This document shows positions 34,592-47,560 of a stretch of DNA of 64,000 bases, piece after piece; position 1 is the first letter of the stretch, and each line of letters starts with the position of its first letter. Where the stretch lies: the NCBI GenBank assembly GCA_029582155.1, contig CM055899.1:81313556-81377555 (forward strand), written 5' to 3'. A program made the translations under genes and the position numbers. The notes below the pieces were generated by a model that was given only the letters and a program-made list of their open reading frames with translations, did no database searches and was not told the origin of the DNA. The stretch is from Panopea generosa (lineage: Eukaryota; Mollusca; Bivalvia; Adapedonta; Hiatellidae).

Positions 34592-37050
34592 TAATCAGTG
34601 GGTGTCTTCTCCTTTGCACGTGAAACATGAGTACAGTGGGTGAAATGGACTACACGTACTTGTATTTCAATCATATCGTCTGGTGTTGCAATGGTAAAGC
34701 ATGCATCCTCTTCTTGCGATTTCTTTGCAGGTGTCTACAGGGGAATGAAGATACATGTATAAAAGTGGTGCTGCATGTGTGTCGAATGTACTATTTTAAA
34801 CTGATCGTCAATCGCATTAAATTATATAAACTGTTGTTTATTTTGCAATAAACTAATGCAACTCATATATGCAATTAATGAATTATCTTAAGAGAGGTCT
34901 CTTCGATATGTGTAGATTGATATGGGTGAGACCTAATATTATATTTAATAAGCCAACATAAAACTATCGCTACTTGGTATATTCATGTAGCTTTAAGACT
35001 GAACCTTCTTTTGATAATGTTGTATTTCCTGGCCGAATGATCTGAATCGCCACCTCAAGATAATGTACCTCTCACCGTTTAGGTCATGGGTTAGAGCTTA
35101 GTTCTGTTCCGAAAGTTTGTCGACATGCGATATTATTGACTTCATACCCAAACAAGTTGGGTCAAAATCGGAGGATAACTTAAGTTGGAGTATTCCGGAC
35201 AACGTTTATCATTAAAAATAATCAAAGAGCCACGAATAGTCCAAATATCAATGGGCTGGAACGCGACGACGAAGTGAACCCCTAGACCGATGGCAGATCT
35301 AAAAACCTGCCCCATAACACCCATATTTTATTAAAATCCACTATATTTCTACTGAAAAACATTTGTTCCCGTTCAGATTTTGTGATGCGCCCCCTGAGCA
35401 CGTTCGCTCGCTCGGGACGTATGGATAGTCGGAGGACGCACAAGCCCCATAAATTGAAATTATTCTAGGAAAAGGGTGTGGGAGGGATTAATTGAGTGAT
35501 TGTGCGCCATTTATGACTGTGAAAAGAACGTACGAAACAATTACACCTGTGATGTGAAACTAGGTGTCGTCTGGAGATGCACTCGGGACTAAACGTGACT
35601 GTTCAACGTTGAATAGGACGATTTTCTTCTACTAATACATTTAATTTCATTATAAAAGTGTTAGAATAATTTTAATACATATTAAATCAAATTAGTCACA
35701 TAAGTTTACCTTGAAATCCTACTTTACTCTGTTCAAAACAGGCTTTCGGACGAATGGTTTATGAAAAGTGTGCAACTGAAAGTAAAACTGTTCAGACGAA
35801 CATTCCGCTGACGTCAGCCTGTCACTCAGTATGTAGATTTCAGTCCTATTTTTCATCCAATGGAGTTAATTCATACTGTCTTCAACATTTCATGGAACTA
35901 TTTTGTCATTATCTTATTATATTCAAATGACAGCTCTATAAACAATAATGTATCTCATATGCTAGGAAGCTACTGTATCTCAGCTACATGGGTGCCTTCG
36001 TATACCCGATATTACGGGCGTTGGTGCGTTTCAATTATTGGGAGGGGGCAACCTGAGGAGAGAGTGTATGTGTATGTATGAGAAAGTATGTACTGCCCCG
36101 CCCCATAACCTGAGCATTGACCCCGGTTCCTACGCATATTGATGTTCATTGAAGGGACAAGGAGCAATATACGATGTATACATATATCACGGTTTTTTAA
36201 TTTTATTATGGTGTTATCGGTTTTCGATCACTTAAAAATCGTCGTAAAATATGTCATTGCAAAAGAACTGTTGACTTTAAATGCTTTTATATTACGGTTA
36301 AACAACTATAAAATAATATTTTCCTACCAAAAAGATAACAAATATGTGCCCATTGCCTTCACCATTCACGCTATATCACGGTGACGCTGCTATACTTCCA
36401 GCAAAATGGTGTCACCGGATTTTGATCACATGACTGAATGGCGTAATGTGTCAAACTAAAATGACATGAGGTTGTAGAAGTGTAAATAAATGAAAGAAGA
36501 TACAACTGCACTTGTCCTTTCACAGGAGTGAATATTTCTCAATGGATTTATTTTATAACTGTCAATTCACTAAACTGAATGAGGTTGTTTCCTTTTTTCT
36601 AATTTTATTTTTTAAAAAATGACTATAGTAATAATGAAACACTGATAAAAATAAAATAGATTTTCTTTAAACTTTATTAATGTATCCTTATATATCCACC
36701 ACCTCTTATTCACGAATAACAAACCTTTTCAATAATTTACTAACTTTATTCTACATTTGACATGGGCTTCTTGGATAATTACAAACTCGTTTTTAACACA
36801 TTTCTATAAGAATGGTAATTCTCCGGAACATCGGTAATTTCTTACTAGTTTAAATTTATAATTCTTTACCTTGACCTGTATTGCATCAGTTTTCAGCAAA
36901 CGTGGTTGGATATCGTATTATGAAATTTCATTTTTACTTATGTCGGAACATTTTTTCAACTCATTCGAGTGGATACTGTTTGTTTCAAGACTTATATTCA
37001 GTAGGTCTACCAGTTCTGCCTTAAAAACGAACTTGTCTATCATATTTACT
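34592..37050. other. Non-coding stretch
   Basis: No gene, SINE or array could be supported. Short open frames (for example 34627-34851) have no recognisable content. Confidence 0.45.
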
Positions 37051-37081
37051 ATTGTGTATGTGTGTGTGTGTGTGTGTATGC

Positions 37082-37114
<33 letters not shown>

Positions 37115-37400
37115 ACAGAGAGGTAGGCAGGCAGACAGGTAGGCAGATAGACAGGTGTGAAGTCAAGACAAACAGACAGAGAGGTAGGCAGGCAGACAGA
37201 TGTGAAGTTAAGACAGACAGAGAAACAGAAATATTTGAAGTCAAGACTGACAGGCAGATGTGAAGTCAATACAGGCTAACAGACAGACAGGCAGGCAGAT
37301 GTGAAGTCATTGCAGACAGAAAGATGTGAAGTCAAAACTGACAGACAAACAGAAAGACAGACAGACAGGCAGGAAGGTAGACAAGCAGACGGGTTTCTTA
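37051..37400 (+). repeat. (GT)n microsatellite plus GACA/GCAG-rich repeat
   Basis: 37051-37114 is a nearly pure GT run. It is followed by degenerate tandem text based on 'gacagacaggcaggcag' interspersed with 'atgtgaagtcaagac' about six times (37157-37330). Open frames crossing it are artefacts of the simple repeat. Confidence 0.9.
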
Positions 37401-38189
37401 AAGATGCGATACCTATGACTTTCTGTTCAGTAAAGGGTGAAGAGTTTACTGAATCACAAAAAGGAAGATCCTATTCGAAGAAAAATGGTTGATTCCGTCC
37501 TTATGAGAAATTTGTTTACACAGGTCAGCCTTTTCTGTTTTGTTTGTCAAATTTAAAGCATAACCTAATACTGTCCAATCGGTGACTTTATTACGGGCAA
37601 CGATTTAGTATTTGGTCAACAAAATTCAAGAATTTGGAACTACAGACACACAATACAATTTAAGTATTTGATTAGAATATCCATATATGAAGTTTTATAT
37701 AAATATGCAGTGTTACGGTTAAGCGGTGATATAGGCGAGGATACTTTATTAAAAAACGTATTGACATATATATTCGTTTTCATTATACATATACAGTTTG
37801 GAAGAAAATGTTCTCAGAGAACTAGATCATAACATACTGATTATATATATAATACAAGTTATAAATTTATCCAAACAATCAGCAAGTATGCCGGTCATCC
37901 GCCATATGTTTTATCATCAAACACTTCTGCTTTATCAAAATCTGTCGTTGAGGACTTCCGGATAGGTTGAACTTTTTACAATGATGATTTCTCTTTAAAT
38001 GTAGTCGACATAAGTATTGATATTAAAATTATTACAATTGTATATATCAGTCGAAACAATATCTTATGCCTATGTTAACAATGTATTTTATGTATGTGTT
38101 ACATAGTCACTGTTTTCATAGAAGTAAATATCACCAAAAAAAAAACAAACAACACAAATATATAAATTTATATATCTTTTTTTTTAATA

Positions 38190-38278
38190 CCAGACTGCGG
38201 TTTGAACATACAACATCCTGGGCGACAACCTAACTTTAAGATCTAACGCTTTGACCACTGGACTACGCCAGAGCCTAT
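38190..38278 (-). mobile_element. tRNA-like SINE head fragment
   Basis: The reverse complement reads tggcgtagtccagtggtcaaagcg (A-box-like) and tgttcaaacc (B-box-like) about 45 bp apart. No clear body was followed, so it is a fragment or a degenerate copy. Confidence 0.45.
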
Positions 38279-38582
38279 ATATATACAATGATTTTAACAC
38301 GTTTTAAAGCTGTTATTCTTGAAAGGAATGTCATTCTAATTGACTTTCCAGAACATAATTATAGTCGTTTGAATATATAAATACATTCAGTACATTTAAA
38401 AACGCACCACCTAAGTTTTATCAAATATCTCGAGAACTACTAAAGGAAAAATAACGAATTTTTGCTGATTGTATATATCATCATTTTTCATCATGTATGC
38501 CAAATATCCTGGAAAATGAATGCATATGTCTTATGAAAATAGTCACTCAAAGTTTATCTCTCTAAAATAAAAAATAACTCAG

Positions 38583-39699
38583 TCAATAACGTGTGTGGCC
38601 ACCTCGAGCAGTAACCAAAGTCTGGCATCTACGACGCATTGAAAGAACCTTACGAGCTACAACGTTCTGTGGTATGTTGTCCCATTCCTCCAGTAAGGCA
38701 ACACGAAGCTCTGCCACGGTTTCTGGTGGATTGATACGGGCATACACACGCCTCTTCAACTCATTCCCAAATGTGTTCGAATGGGGACATATCGGGAGTT
38801 ATGACAGCCCAGTTGAGTACATCAATGTTGTTCTGGGCAAGGAAAGTTCTTGTGATCAGTGCCGTCTGTGGTCTGGCTCTATCATGTTGCAGTATGCCAT
38901 GCCCTCTTCGGAAATGCTGCTGAAAGAATGGCAACTCAACTGGTTGTAACACACTCTCAATGTAAACATTGGCATTCACATTCCTTTGGAATATCACTAA
39001 TGAGTTTTAGTAAACTGAGTGATACCGACCCAGAAATGGAAGGATCAACCGCCCAATCGATTATACTCAATTGTGCACGCATCTGTGTAGCGTTTATTTC
39101 GGCGACGCCAGACTCTCTTCCGCCCGTCAGCATGACTAAGATGAATCTTAGATTTGTCCGAGAAAAGCACGCTCCCCTAGTCGTCGCGTGAACCGCAAGT
39201 GTACTCGGGCCCATCGTAACCGACATCATCTGTGGTCTGCAGCGAGTCTTGTTGCCTTAAATGGACGTCTGGCCTTCAATCCGGCACTTCGTAGTCGTTC
39301 CCTGACTGTGTTGGGATGTATTCTGCGCCTAAAAGGAAACGCATCACATGAGAGTATGATTTAAAACTCATTATTATTTAATTTTCGGTTGACAAGTAAT
39401 AAGAGGAATTTATATCACATAAATGACTATAACACTTACCCATGGGTACCTATGGTTCTTTTGGCAGTATCTGTAGCTGTGAGGAACCGGTTCCGAAGGT
39501 GGGATACCCGCAGGTGGACGACCTGTCTGTGGGTAGCTACACGTGGTCTACCAGGTCTGGGTCGGTCACGATCAACACCAGTGTCTTGGTTGCGTGCCAC
39601 TAGACGAGATACGGTAGAATGATGGCACCCAAGTCGCCTAGCTATCTCCCGTGTCGCAATTCCAGATACAATTATTCCGATTAGCCTGATTTCGGACAT
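38583..39699 (-). pseudogene. Tc1-like transposase pseudogene (DD34E), two exons
   Basis: The minus strand begins MSEIRLIGIIVSGIATREIARRLG, a helix-turn-helix with CHHSTVSRLVAR, then RPGRPRV. Later blocks are RWARVHLRF, VLFSDKSKIHL (first Asp), ILQHDRARPQ (second Asp) and TPDMSPFEHIW (Glu 35 residues on, so DD34E), ending ARGGHTRY and a stop. An in-frame TGA (39226-39228), at least two frameshifts between 39160 and 39010, and a further shift near 38760 disable it. A 110-bp intron (39330-39439) with GTAAGT and TTTTAG boundaries restores GTHG-RRIHPNTVRERL across the join. Its role would have been cut-and-paste transposition at TA sites. Confidence 0.88.
39330..39439 (-). other. Intron in Tc1-like transposase
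   Basis: On the minus strand, exon ...ACCCATGG is followed by GTAAGTGTT, and ...TTCCTTTTAG by GCGCAGAATACATCCC. Removing the 110 bases gives the conserved Tc1 phrase GTHGRRIHPNTVRERL without a break. Confidence 0.8.
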
Positions 39700-40044
39700 C
39701 TTGGCCGAGTCTAGGCATGTTGATTAGTGGACATAGTGGAACATGTTTTTGTTTTTATAGCGTATCGGTCGACTTAACGTCAGTGTACCGTGTACACGAA
39801 GTCGAAATACCATTTGTTTCGACAAATACACGTGCAAAATGTGTTTTCAGGGTTGAGAGCGGAACAGGGGTAACGCTTTATTTTATCAGCGCAATGTAAT
39901 TGCATAATAAAGATAATTGTGTATTTAGCTATAATACAAAATAGGTTGAAATTTGATTCAAGGAAATTACCTTAAAAAAACGGGTAAAATATGGTGAGAT
40001 TTTTTTAATGTTCTAAGTGTATGTGTAACGTACTGAATGTGTTT

Positions 40045-42522
40045 GCTGAGGCACATAAAATATCTCGAGATTCGTAACTTTATCCCGTTTAGACTGGCAA
40101 TTTGCTAACATGGCGAATAGTCTGACTTTGAATTCCTCACAGACATGAGGTCAATCCATCACTGTATGTGATTGCAATCTGACAAATGTTCAGTCCTGGT
40201 CGTGGTGAATAGAACACCTTTCTATACTCTTGCTATATTTTCGATATCTTCGTGTTAAATGTTCTGTCAAGGAGTGTGAAGCGAGTTACTTATAGCCTCT
40301 TCTGAATTGCATTACACATAAACTGGATAAGTGCATTTCATACTTTGCTAACTGGTCATGCATTCTTTATTACTTTTCATCAAACTCGCCTTAGTTTCTG
40401 CCATCGTTTTCATTCTGTACATGGTCGCCCAACCATTCTCGATTCTCAGATTTTCTATATAAATTACCCTTACTTTTTCCGTCTCTTCAGAAATTGTCTA
40501 AACAACTTCTTTAAATATTACATTCTTATATGAGTATTGCAATTATGTTGTTTTTGTTACTTAGATAAAAGAGAGAAGTGACTTTTTGCAAATATACGAA
40601 ACGAATATAATCCAAGGGCTATAACTCTTTCTTCAGTGTGAATATACATTTTCTATTAAAACGACAATCGAGATAACTGTCCATGTACAAATAAATACAC
40701 CAGAGAGATAATAACATACACATATTATTTATACATTTTATAAACAGTATAGTAGTATCGATATAAAATCGTTTTCGTCTATTTAAAACTACTTAAAAAA
40801 ACAAAATATCGAAAGTTGTCTATCTATAGATGTGTGTAGTTTCAAAGAAAATGGATTAAATGCCAAAATATTGATATATTGCCATTTCTGAGTATTATTG
40901 CATAGAAGTCTTGACCATATTCAACGCTTATTTTGTGCAGAAAAAAGTTAGACCCAGAAAGTTAGATTTAAGTTGTTAAGACAAACAGACTCCATAGTGG
41001 ACATGATTTAATATTTTATTCAGACGAAATTAATTGCAGATATTCTGTCAAAGGCATTTGTCAAATAAAATTATTGATATAGGATACAGATATAAATCGA
41101 TAATCAGAATTACTATGAAAATCGCTGAGAAAGTCACATTGTTTGAAATAAACTATCGGAGACTTCATCAGAATCACGTTATAATTGTCTTTCAATTGTC
41201 TAATAGGAAAGCAACCTCAAAGATGATCAAAACTATATCCGAATTCCCTTACATTTTATAATGTCTTGAAGAATGACTATATCGGTCTCCCTAACCGTAA
41301 AAAAATACCACGAACTATCAACAAGTTTTCAATACTTAAACAGCAACAATGTAGATATTGGTCATACTAAATCCAACATAATTTCATATTAGAAACTTAA
41401 CAGTCTTTTTAAATAGTGTATTTATAGATGTTAATCAAAACAGATTTTCTGTAAACAAAATCTGCATGTGCCTACACATTTATTTGCGGGTGCCTGTGAT
41501 TAAAAAGTTATCTTAAAAATCAACTAAAACCAACATTCGCTGGAACATGAGCCCCGGAATTATAAGCATATATGCATATCTACAAATTTTGAGTGACAAC
41601 GCAAGAACGATTTTTTTTCATCGAATTCATAAAATTATTTGTGATTTTAAATCATATACAGGTATTTCTATACATAAACATGTTGATATTCGACAAATTC
41701 CAAACAGTGCAAGATAACATTTTGAATGGTGCGCGCGTTTTTATCTTAACTAAACTTACACCAGCTTATGAAGACAAGATACCTGTACAACTGGCGGATT
41801 GTTCCCGAGCAAGTGTTTCATGGAGTATTTGTAAAGGGAATATATTTTCTTTGAATATATTCTTTGTGCTTTCATACATTGATCTCTACCCATGCGTTAC
41901 GTCTCATTGGATTGAATCCTTTCTATAATCTTGAAGATCAAAACAAGATTTGATAAAGGAAATAAATTAAGGTCATAACTCTGGGAAAATCGTCGAAAAA
42001 AACCCACAAAAATCAAAATACATTTCTCCATTTAGCAGTGATGCATACTGGACAGACAGTTTCGTAAATTTCAAACTAGAACATTTATGGAAATATTTCG
42101 GACAACAATTTGGTAATTGACGAAATCAAAAAGCCGTAACTTTATGAAAAAAATATCAGACCGAAACAAAAAGACACTATGTGCATCTGTACTTGGTAGT
42201 AATGCATCCTAGCACGTTATATAACTATACAATACTATCTGTGTACGTCAGTACTTGGAAGTGATGCATCATAGACAGTTTCATAAATTTCTAACCTGAA
42301 GTTGTAGAAAATAACGCGGACAAATTCTTGGTAATTGACGGAATCAAGGGGCCAACACTCTGTAAAAAAACTCGAATAGGCGAATGACAGTGCAAATCCC
42401 AGTGTATATTAATGAGTAACGATAAAAGACACAACGGATATTTGTACAGTGACATTAACATTAACAGTTGCAACAACGCTGTAAAATTATATGTAGATGG
42501 CTTGACTTTCAATCCAATATAA
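40045..42522. other. Non-coding stretch with diverged duplication
   Basis: 40045-42000 has nothing supportable. 42000-42350 holds two diverged copies (~230 bp apart) of a block with 'gacagtttc(g/a)taaattt', 'gacaa.tt.tTGGTAATTGACG' and 'gtacttgg.agt.atgcatc', resembling the internal units of the dispersed repeats. Confidence 0.45.
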
Positions 42523-42711
42523 CCCTTTACTCCAGATACGTGTTTTCCCGCACCAATCACAGCGGGCCTTTGAAAACAGTGCAGGAAGAGTTCAGATTGA
42601 AAACTGCCTGAACTGTATTCCACTCTGTAAGCTAATATAAACATAATTCACCCAAATAATTCAAAAGCCTTCTATATAAGGTGTCCAAAGGCGTCTATAT
42701 GAAGTAAAGGG
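42523..42711. mobile_element. piggyBac-type MITE, copy 2 (189 bp)
   Basis: Same family as 21494-21715 in the opposite orientation: CCCTTTACTCCAGATACGTG at the left and ...GAAGTAAAGGG at the right. The right flank is TTAA (42712-42715) and the left is ATAA, one change from TTAA. It shares 'cgcaccaatcac', 'ttgaaaacagtgcaggaag' and 'gtgtccaaaggcgtc'. The hairpin centre is shorter here. Confidence 0.85.
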
Positions 42712-42715
42712 TTAA

Positions 42716-44449
42716 ATTTTACAAAACTAATGGTCAGACTGAATTTAAGATTTTTTTTTTAAATTAAAAATGACAGAGCAACTAAACAAGCGATGTCATG
42801 TGATAAATTGTCGACTTGTGATAAATTGTCCACTTAAGGAGATTTGCAAATCAACAAGTGCGTTTTAAATCACAGAATACGTAAAATAGCTGTTCATTGT
42901 GGCTTTTCCGATAGCGATACCGAAAACCTATAACAAATGGAATATCTATTGCGCATGCGTCCGTCTGCCACGAGCTATAACTAAAGATGTATTATATTAT
43001 CATTCTGGCTAGCGGTGATTCGTCGTTGTGTCAAACAGCTCTAGACTCATCTCTAAAAGTACTTAACAACATTTTTCAAATTTTGCATCGTGTTGCTAGG
43101 ACTTATGTGAGAACAAAACTAAACAAAAGGACAATATACGGATCAAGTTTGTATATAAGTTGATTATTTAGTTAAAAACTTTAGTTTAATATGTTAATAC
43201 GAGTGTTGAATGTGGTACATAAGTTGTAATACCCGTTGATTTAACAGTTCATTTACACAAGAAATAAGTCCGTTTGAGCCTGTGTTGTAAAAACGACCAA
43301 TAAAACATTCCATTGTGCAATGCAATGGTGAAACAATTATGCTACATACCTGTAATATGAAATAACATAGTACGATACGATATGATTCACAACTGTACTT
43401 TGGGACATTTATTTTTGTTTAACGGACGTTTACAAAATTAACTTTTAGAAAATTATATTCATTTTGAAATAAACAAACTATGCAAAAAAAAAATGGACAC
43501 AACATAGTTTTGTCTTTCGACTAGTTTTATGCTTAGTAACGCTAAACATGTAGCTCAGCTGAAATATAAAATATTAAAATGAATAATTTTAGTGTTTTCC
43601 ATTAAAAATAGCTAAGGCCATGATAATTAAGCTGATGTCATGACAATTAAAAAGCTCATGGATTTGTGTCTTCCATGTTGTGCAGTGTGTAACCAAAAAT
43701 CTATATTTTTGTACTTGTTTTGATTGCGTTTTGGTCAGTTATGACATGAAGGAGGCATTAGAATTGATTTTAAAGGCAAGTAACAGTTTTTGGCATCAGA
43801 TGATGAGGATATAGAAAATTTTCATAATCTGAAAGACAAACAAACTTTACAGAACGAAGCATATACAATTCTTTTAAATAATATTGTCTAATAAACTATG
43901 TGAAAATTGTAACCAAATCTTACGTTTTTGTTATCTTGTTTCAATGCATAAAACATTCGGCTACCTAATTTGGGACAGAGACACTTTCAAAGTTTCCGAC
44001 AAGGGTACTTTTGAGTTTTTGTGCAGGGTAACATCTTCAAAAAATCTTTTTTATGCTATTGATATTTAATAATAAAATAGTAACTATTACATATTGTGGT
44101 TTTTGATTCTATATGTTTTGAAATCGCAGCAATATAAGAATCGAGCAACTGAATTCAAGTTTGTTTTTTTTTGTTGTTTTTTTTAAATTATAAAAAAAAT
44201 GACTACCTACTCTTCCTAACATTTCTCAAGATATTATCCCAAGCAAACACTTTTTTTGCCTTATCGAGACGTACGCATGGACGGATATTTATATATATAT
44301 ATATATATATATTTAGTAAGGTAGCTACTTCGGGCCATTTCAATAGACTAGAACTATGTGAGTATACTTGTCAACTACGGTATGTATTTCATCTGTTGTC
44401 ATCGAATCGTTGATTGTTTTGTTTAAGTGTATTGAAAAATTGGCACAGA
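42716..44449. other. Non-coding stretch
   Basis: AT-rich, with a short (TA)n run at 44290-44312. No coding, RNA or repeat signal could be supported. Confidence 0.45.
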
Positions 44450-44993
44450 AACATTGAAACAGTCCGGTAATATCATTGGTAAATACTGGCAGTCTCAGTT
44501 AAACAGTCCGTTAATACCACTGGTAATCACTGACAGGCAAAGATAAACAGTCCGGTAACATCATTGGTAAACACTGGCAGACACAGATAAACAATCCGGT
44601 AACATCACTGGTAAACACTGGCAGACACAGATAAACAGTCCGGTAATGTCACTGGTAAACACTGGCAGACACAGATAAATAGTCCGTTAATACCACTGAT
44701 AAACACTGGCAGACACAGATAAACAGTCCGGTAACATCACTGGTAAACACTGACATGCATAGATAAACAGTCCGGGTATATCACTGGATAACACTGACAG
44801 ACACAGATATACAGTCCGGAAATATCATTTGTAAACACTGACAGGCACAGATAAACAGTCCGGTAACATCACTGGTAAACACTGGCAGACACAGATAAAC
44901 AGTCCGGTAACATCACTGGTAAACACTGGCAGACACAGATAAACAGTCCGGTAATGTCACTGGTAAACACTGGCAGACACAGATAAACAATCC
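44450..44993 (+). repeat. 44-bp tandem array, left part
   Basis: About 12 units of 'aaacagtccggtaacatcac' plus 'tggtaaacactggcagacac' plus 'agat'. It is interrupted by the LINE and resumes at 47561. Confidence 0.95.
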
Positions 44994-47132
44994 TGTTATA
45001 TTAATCCTGAAAACATTAAAAGGAAATTGTAATAAGCAAAACAATGATATTACACCAGAAAAGTGGCACGATTATTTTAAAAGTTTATTTATCTCAAGAG
45101 AAAATGACGATGATGAGCATAACGATAATATCTTTGAAAATACACATTACGATTCTAGCAGCCTAAACGAACCTATATATAATCAAGAAATAATCGATAG
45201 TATACGTCATTTAAAATCTAATCGTTCTGGAGGCCCTGACGGAGTATGTATAGAAATGTATAAGTATACACTTAATGACATATTGCCGTTTTTAAATCAA
45301 CTTTTTAATGAAATATTTAATTCAGGTTCGTTTCCTGAAAATTGGAGCGAAAGCATTATAACACCATTACATAAAAAAGGTCCAGTAAATGACCCAAATA
45401 ACTATCGAGGCATTTCACTTATCGATTCCCTATGTAAAATATTCTGTCACATATTAAGTAATAGATTAACTAAATGGTGCGATACTTTTGATGTCATTGA
45501 TGAGTCACAGGCAGGATTTAGGAAAAAGTATACCACTATAGATAACATATTTACTTTAATGGCTTTAGGACAAAAGTATCTTTCTAAGAGAAAAGGACGT
45601 TTTTATTGTATATTTGTTGATTTTGCTAAAGCATTTGATAGTATTCAACACCAAAAACTATGGAATGCTTTTACAAGAAAAGGTGTCGATGGAAAGTTCT
45701 TAATAATTTTACAGTCTATGTATAGCAAATTAAAATCATGTGTTAAGGTTAATAATGGATTAACTGAGTTTTTCCCATGTAACATTGGAACCAGGCAAGG
45801 CTGTGTGGCCAGCCCCATAATCTTTTCTATGTTTATAAATGATTTAGTTACATTTCTACATTCTAAATGTGATCGTGGTATATTTGTTTCTGATGATATT
45901 AATGAGTTAGTAGCCTTAATGTTTGCTGATGATGTTTCAAGTTTCTCAGATACTGTTGTACATCTTCAAAGACAAATTAATTATATTGAACAATTCTGTG
46001 CATCTGTTGATATGAAAATTAATCTCGATAAATCAAAAATTGTTGTTTTTAGAAATGGAGGCATCGTCAAGCTTACAGAAAAGTGGACTTATTGTGGAGA
46101 AACTATAGATGTTGTCAAATTTTATAAATATTTAGGTGTTTATTTCACGCCAAAATTGCTATGGTCAAAAACGCAAGAAATGTGGCATTGCAAGGTATTA
46201 AGTCTGTTGCCTGTATATTTAGATTTCAACGTAAATTTGGACATCTAAATTCAGTAGATATGTTTAAAGTATTTGATGCTATGGTCAAACCTATACTTTG
46301 TTATGGCTCTGAAATCTGGGGATACAAGTATGTTGAAAAAATTGAAAAAGTGCAAATCAAATTCTGTAAACAGTATTGTAATTTATCACAAAATACATCT
46401 GATATTCTAGCGCTAGGAGAATGCGGAAGATTACCGTTATGTATTACTTATATGCCCAACTGTGTAAAATTTTGGCTAAGAATTATACGTATGGAAAACC
46501 ATAGATACCCTAAACAATGTTATAAAATGCTAAAACAATTAGATGAAGCAGGCAGAAGAACTTGGGCTAGTCATATTAAAGAATTACTTTTTACATATGG
46601 ATTTGGATATGCTTGGCTTGCCCAAGATGTTGGAAATGACATACATTTTATTCATTTATTTAAAACACGCATTAAAGACTGCTATTTACAAAGATGGATC
46701 GCAGGTCTAAATGATTCTCCTAAATCTCTGCATTATAAACATTTTAAATCTCATCTGTATTCAGAATCATACTTAGACATTGATTTATCATATATGTTAA
46801 GAAAAACGTTGTCAAATTTTCGTTGTTCGACCCATACTTTAATGATCGAGAAGGGAAGACATTTATCAATAGATAAAAATTTAAGATTCTGTCCTATATG
46901 TATGAAAAATAATATTTCTGTAGTCGAAGATGAGTTTCACTTCTTCTTTGAATGTAATGAGTATGAACATTTTAGACAAACTTTTTTCAAATCTAATTGG
47001 TTAAGAAATAGATCGCTTAACATGTATTACATAATATTTAGCTTGAAAGATGAGAAAAGCATTGTCAGTATTGCTAGATATCTTTTAAATGCTTTTAAAA
47101 GAAGAAAAGAAATTCTAGATTTGCCAATTTAA
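44994..47132 (+). pseudogene. LINE reverse transcriptase, 5'-truncated with one frameshift
   Basis: The frame is open from about 44994 (LKTLKGNCNK...). It runs through SNRSGGPDGV, ITPLHKKG, NNYRGISLIDSLCKIF, QAGFRKKYTTIDN, FVDFAKAFDS (motif A), GTRQGCVASPIIFSMFINDL (motif B) and LMFADDVSSFSD (motif C; FADD in place of YADD), then MKINLDKSKIVVF and YLGVYF. Near 46185 the frame shifts by one and continues (LQGIKSVACIFRFQRKFGHL ... PILCYGSEIWGY) to a C-terminal CPIC...H.F.EC knuckle-like segment, ending at 47132. The endonuclease is missing. The same family is found, more decayed, in the inverted-repeat arms. One frameshift and few other lesions suggest a fairly young copy. The clade is not resolved. 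Confidence 0.92.
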
Positions 47133-47560
47133 AGAAATATTAACAAGAGTAAACTACTGTATTATTAATTAGACAGTATAAATAGTTTCACTTTATTTTG
47201 AATATAAATATTCATGATATGATTTAATAGTCTTATTCATTATAGTGTTAATTTTGGATTTATATATAGCTACATTTATTTCAAATCATATATCTTCAAA
47301 AATATATGTCACATCTGTTACTTTATAAAACTTTTGAAATGCTTAAACCTGAAATGATCTAATACAAATGTTATTATTTTTGGATTTATATGGCATGTTA
47401 TAAGCTTATATTCACTTTAATATGTGAATTCTGTAATATTGACTTGTATAAATGTATAATATTTAATTTGTGTCACTCTATATGATGTATTTACATGTTG
47501 TATTTTGGGCCGGAGGCCTATATTACTTAATAAAATATGTCTATGTCTATGTCTATGTCT
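44994..47560 (+). mobile_element. 5'-truncated non-LTR retrotransposon (LINE)
   Basis: The element begins abruptly inside coding sequence within the 44-bp array. It carries a reverse transcriptase and C-terminal region, a ~430-bp 3' UTR with 'gggccggaggcc', and ends in four TATGTC repeats that abut the resumed array. 5' truncation and a short-repeat tail are hallmarks of target-primed reverse transcription. No target duplication could be defined because the target is itself repetitive. Confidence 0.92.

Larger units (their letters stand above)
38387..40035 (-). mobile_element. Tc1/mariner-like DNA transposon, decayed
   Basis: Contains the broken transposase described below. Candidate terminal inverted repeats are aaatacattcagtac at 38379-38393 and its near-complement gtactgaatgtgttt at 40030-40044. 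Tc1 elements commonly begin CAGT, which fits, but the expected TA target duplication is not clear, so the exact ends are uncertain. Confidence 0.55.

Noticed and set aside
36871-37263. 130-codon plus-strand and overlapping minus-strand frames at the GT/GACA repeat
   Set aside because: Low-complexity translation of microsatellite DNA on both strands.
41593-41928. 111-codon plus-strand frame
   Set aside because: AT-rich composition (many Phe, Ile, Leu), no ATG at its start and no recognisable motif.
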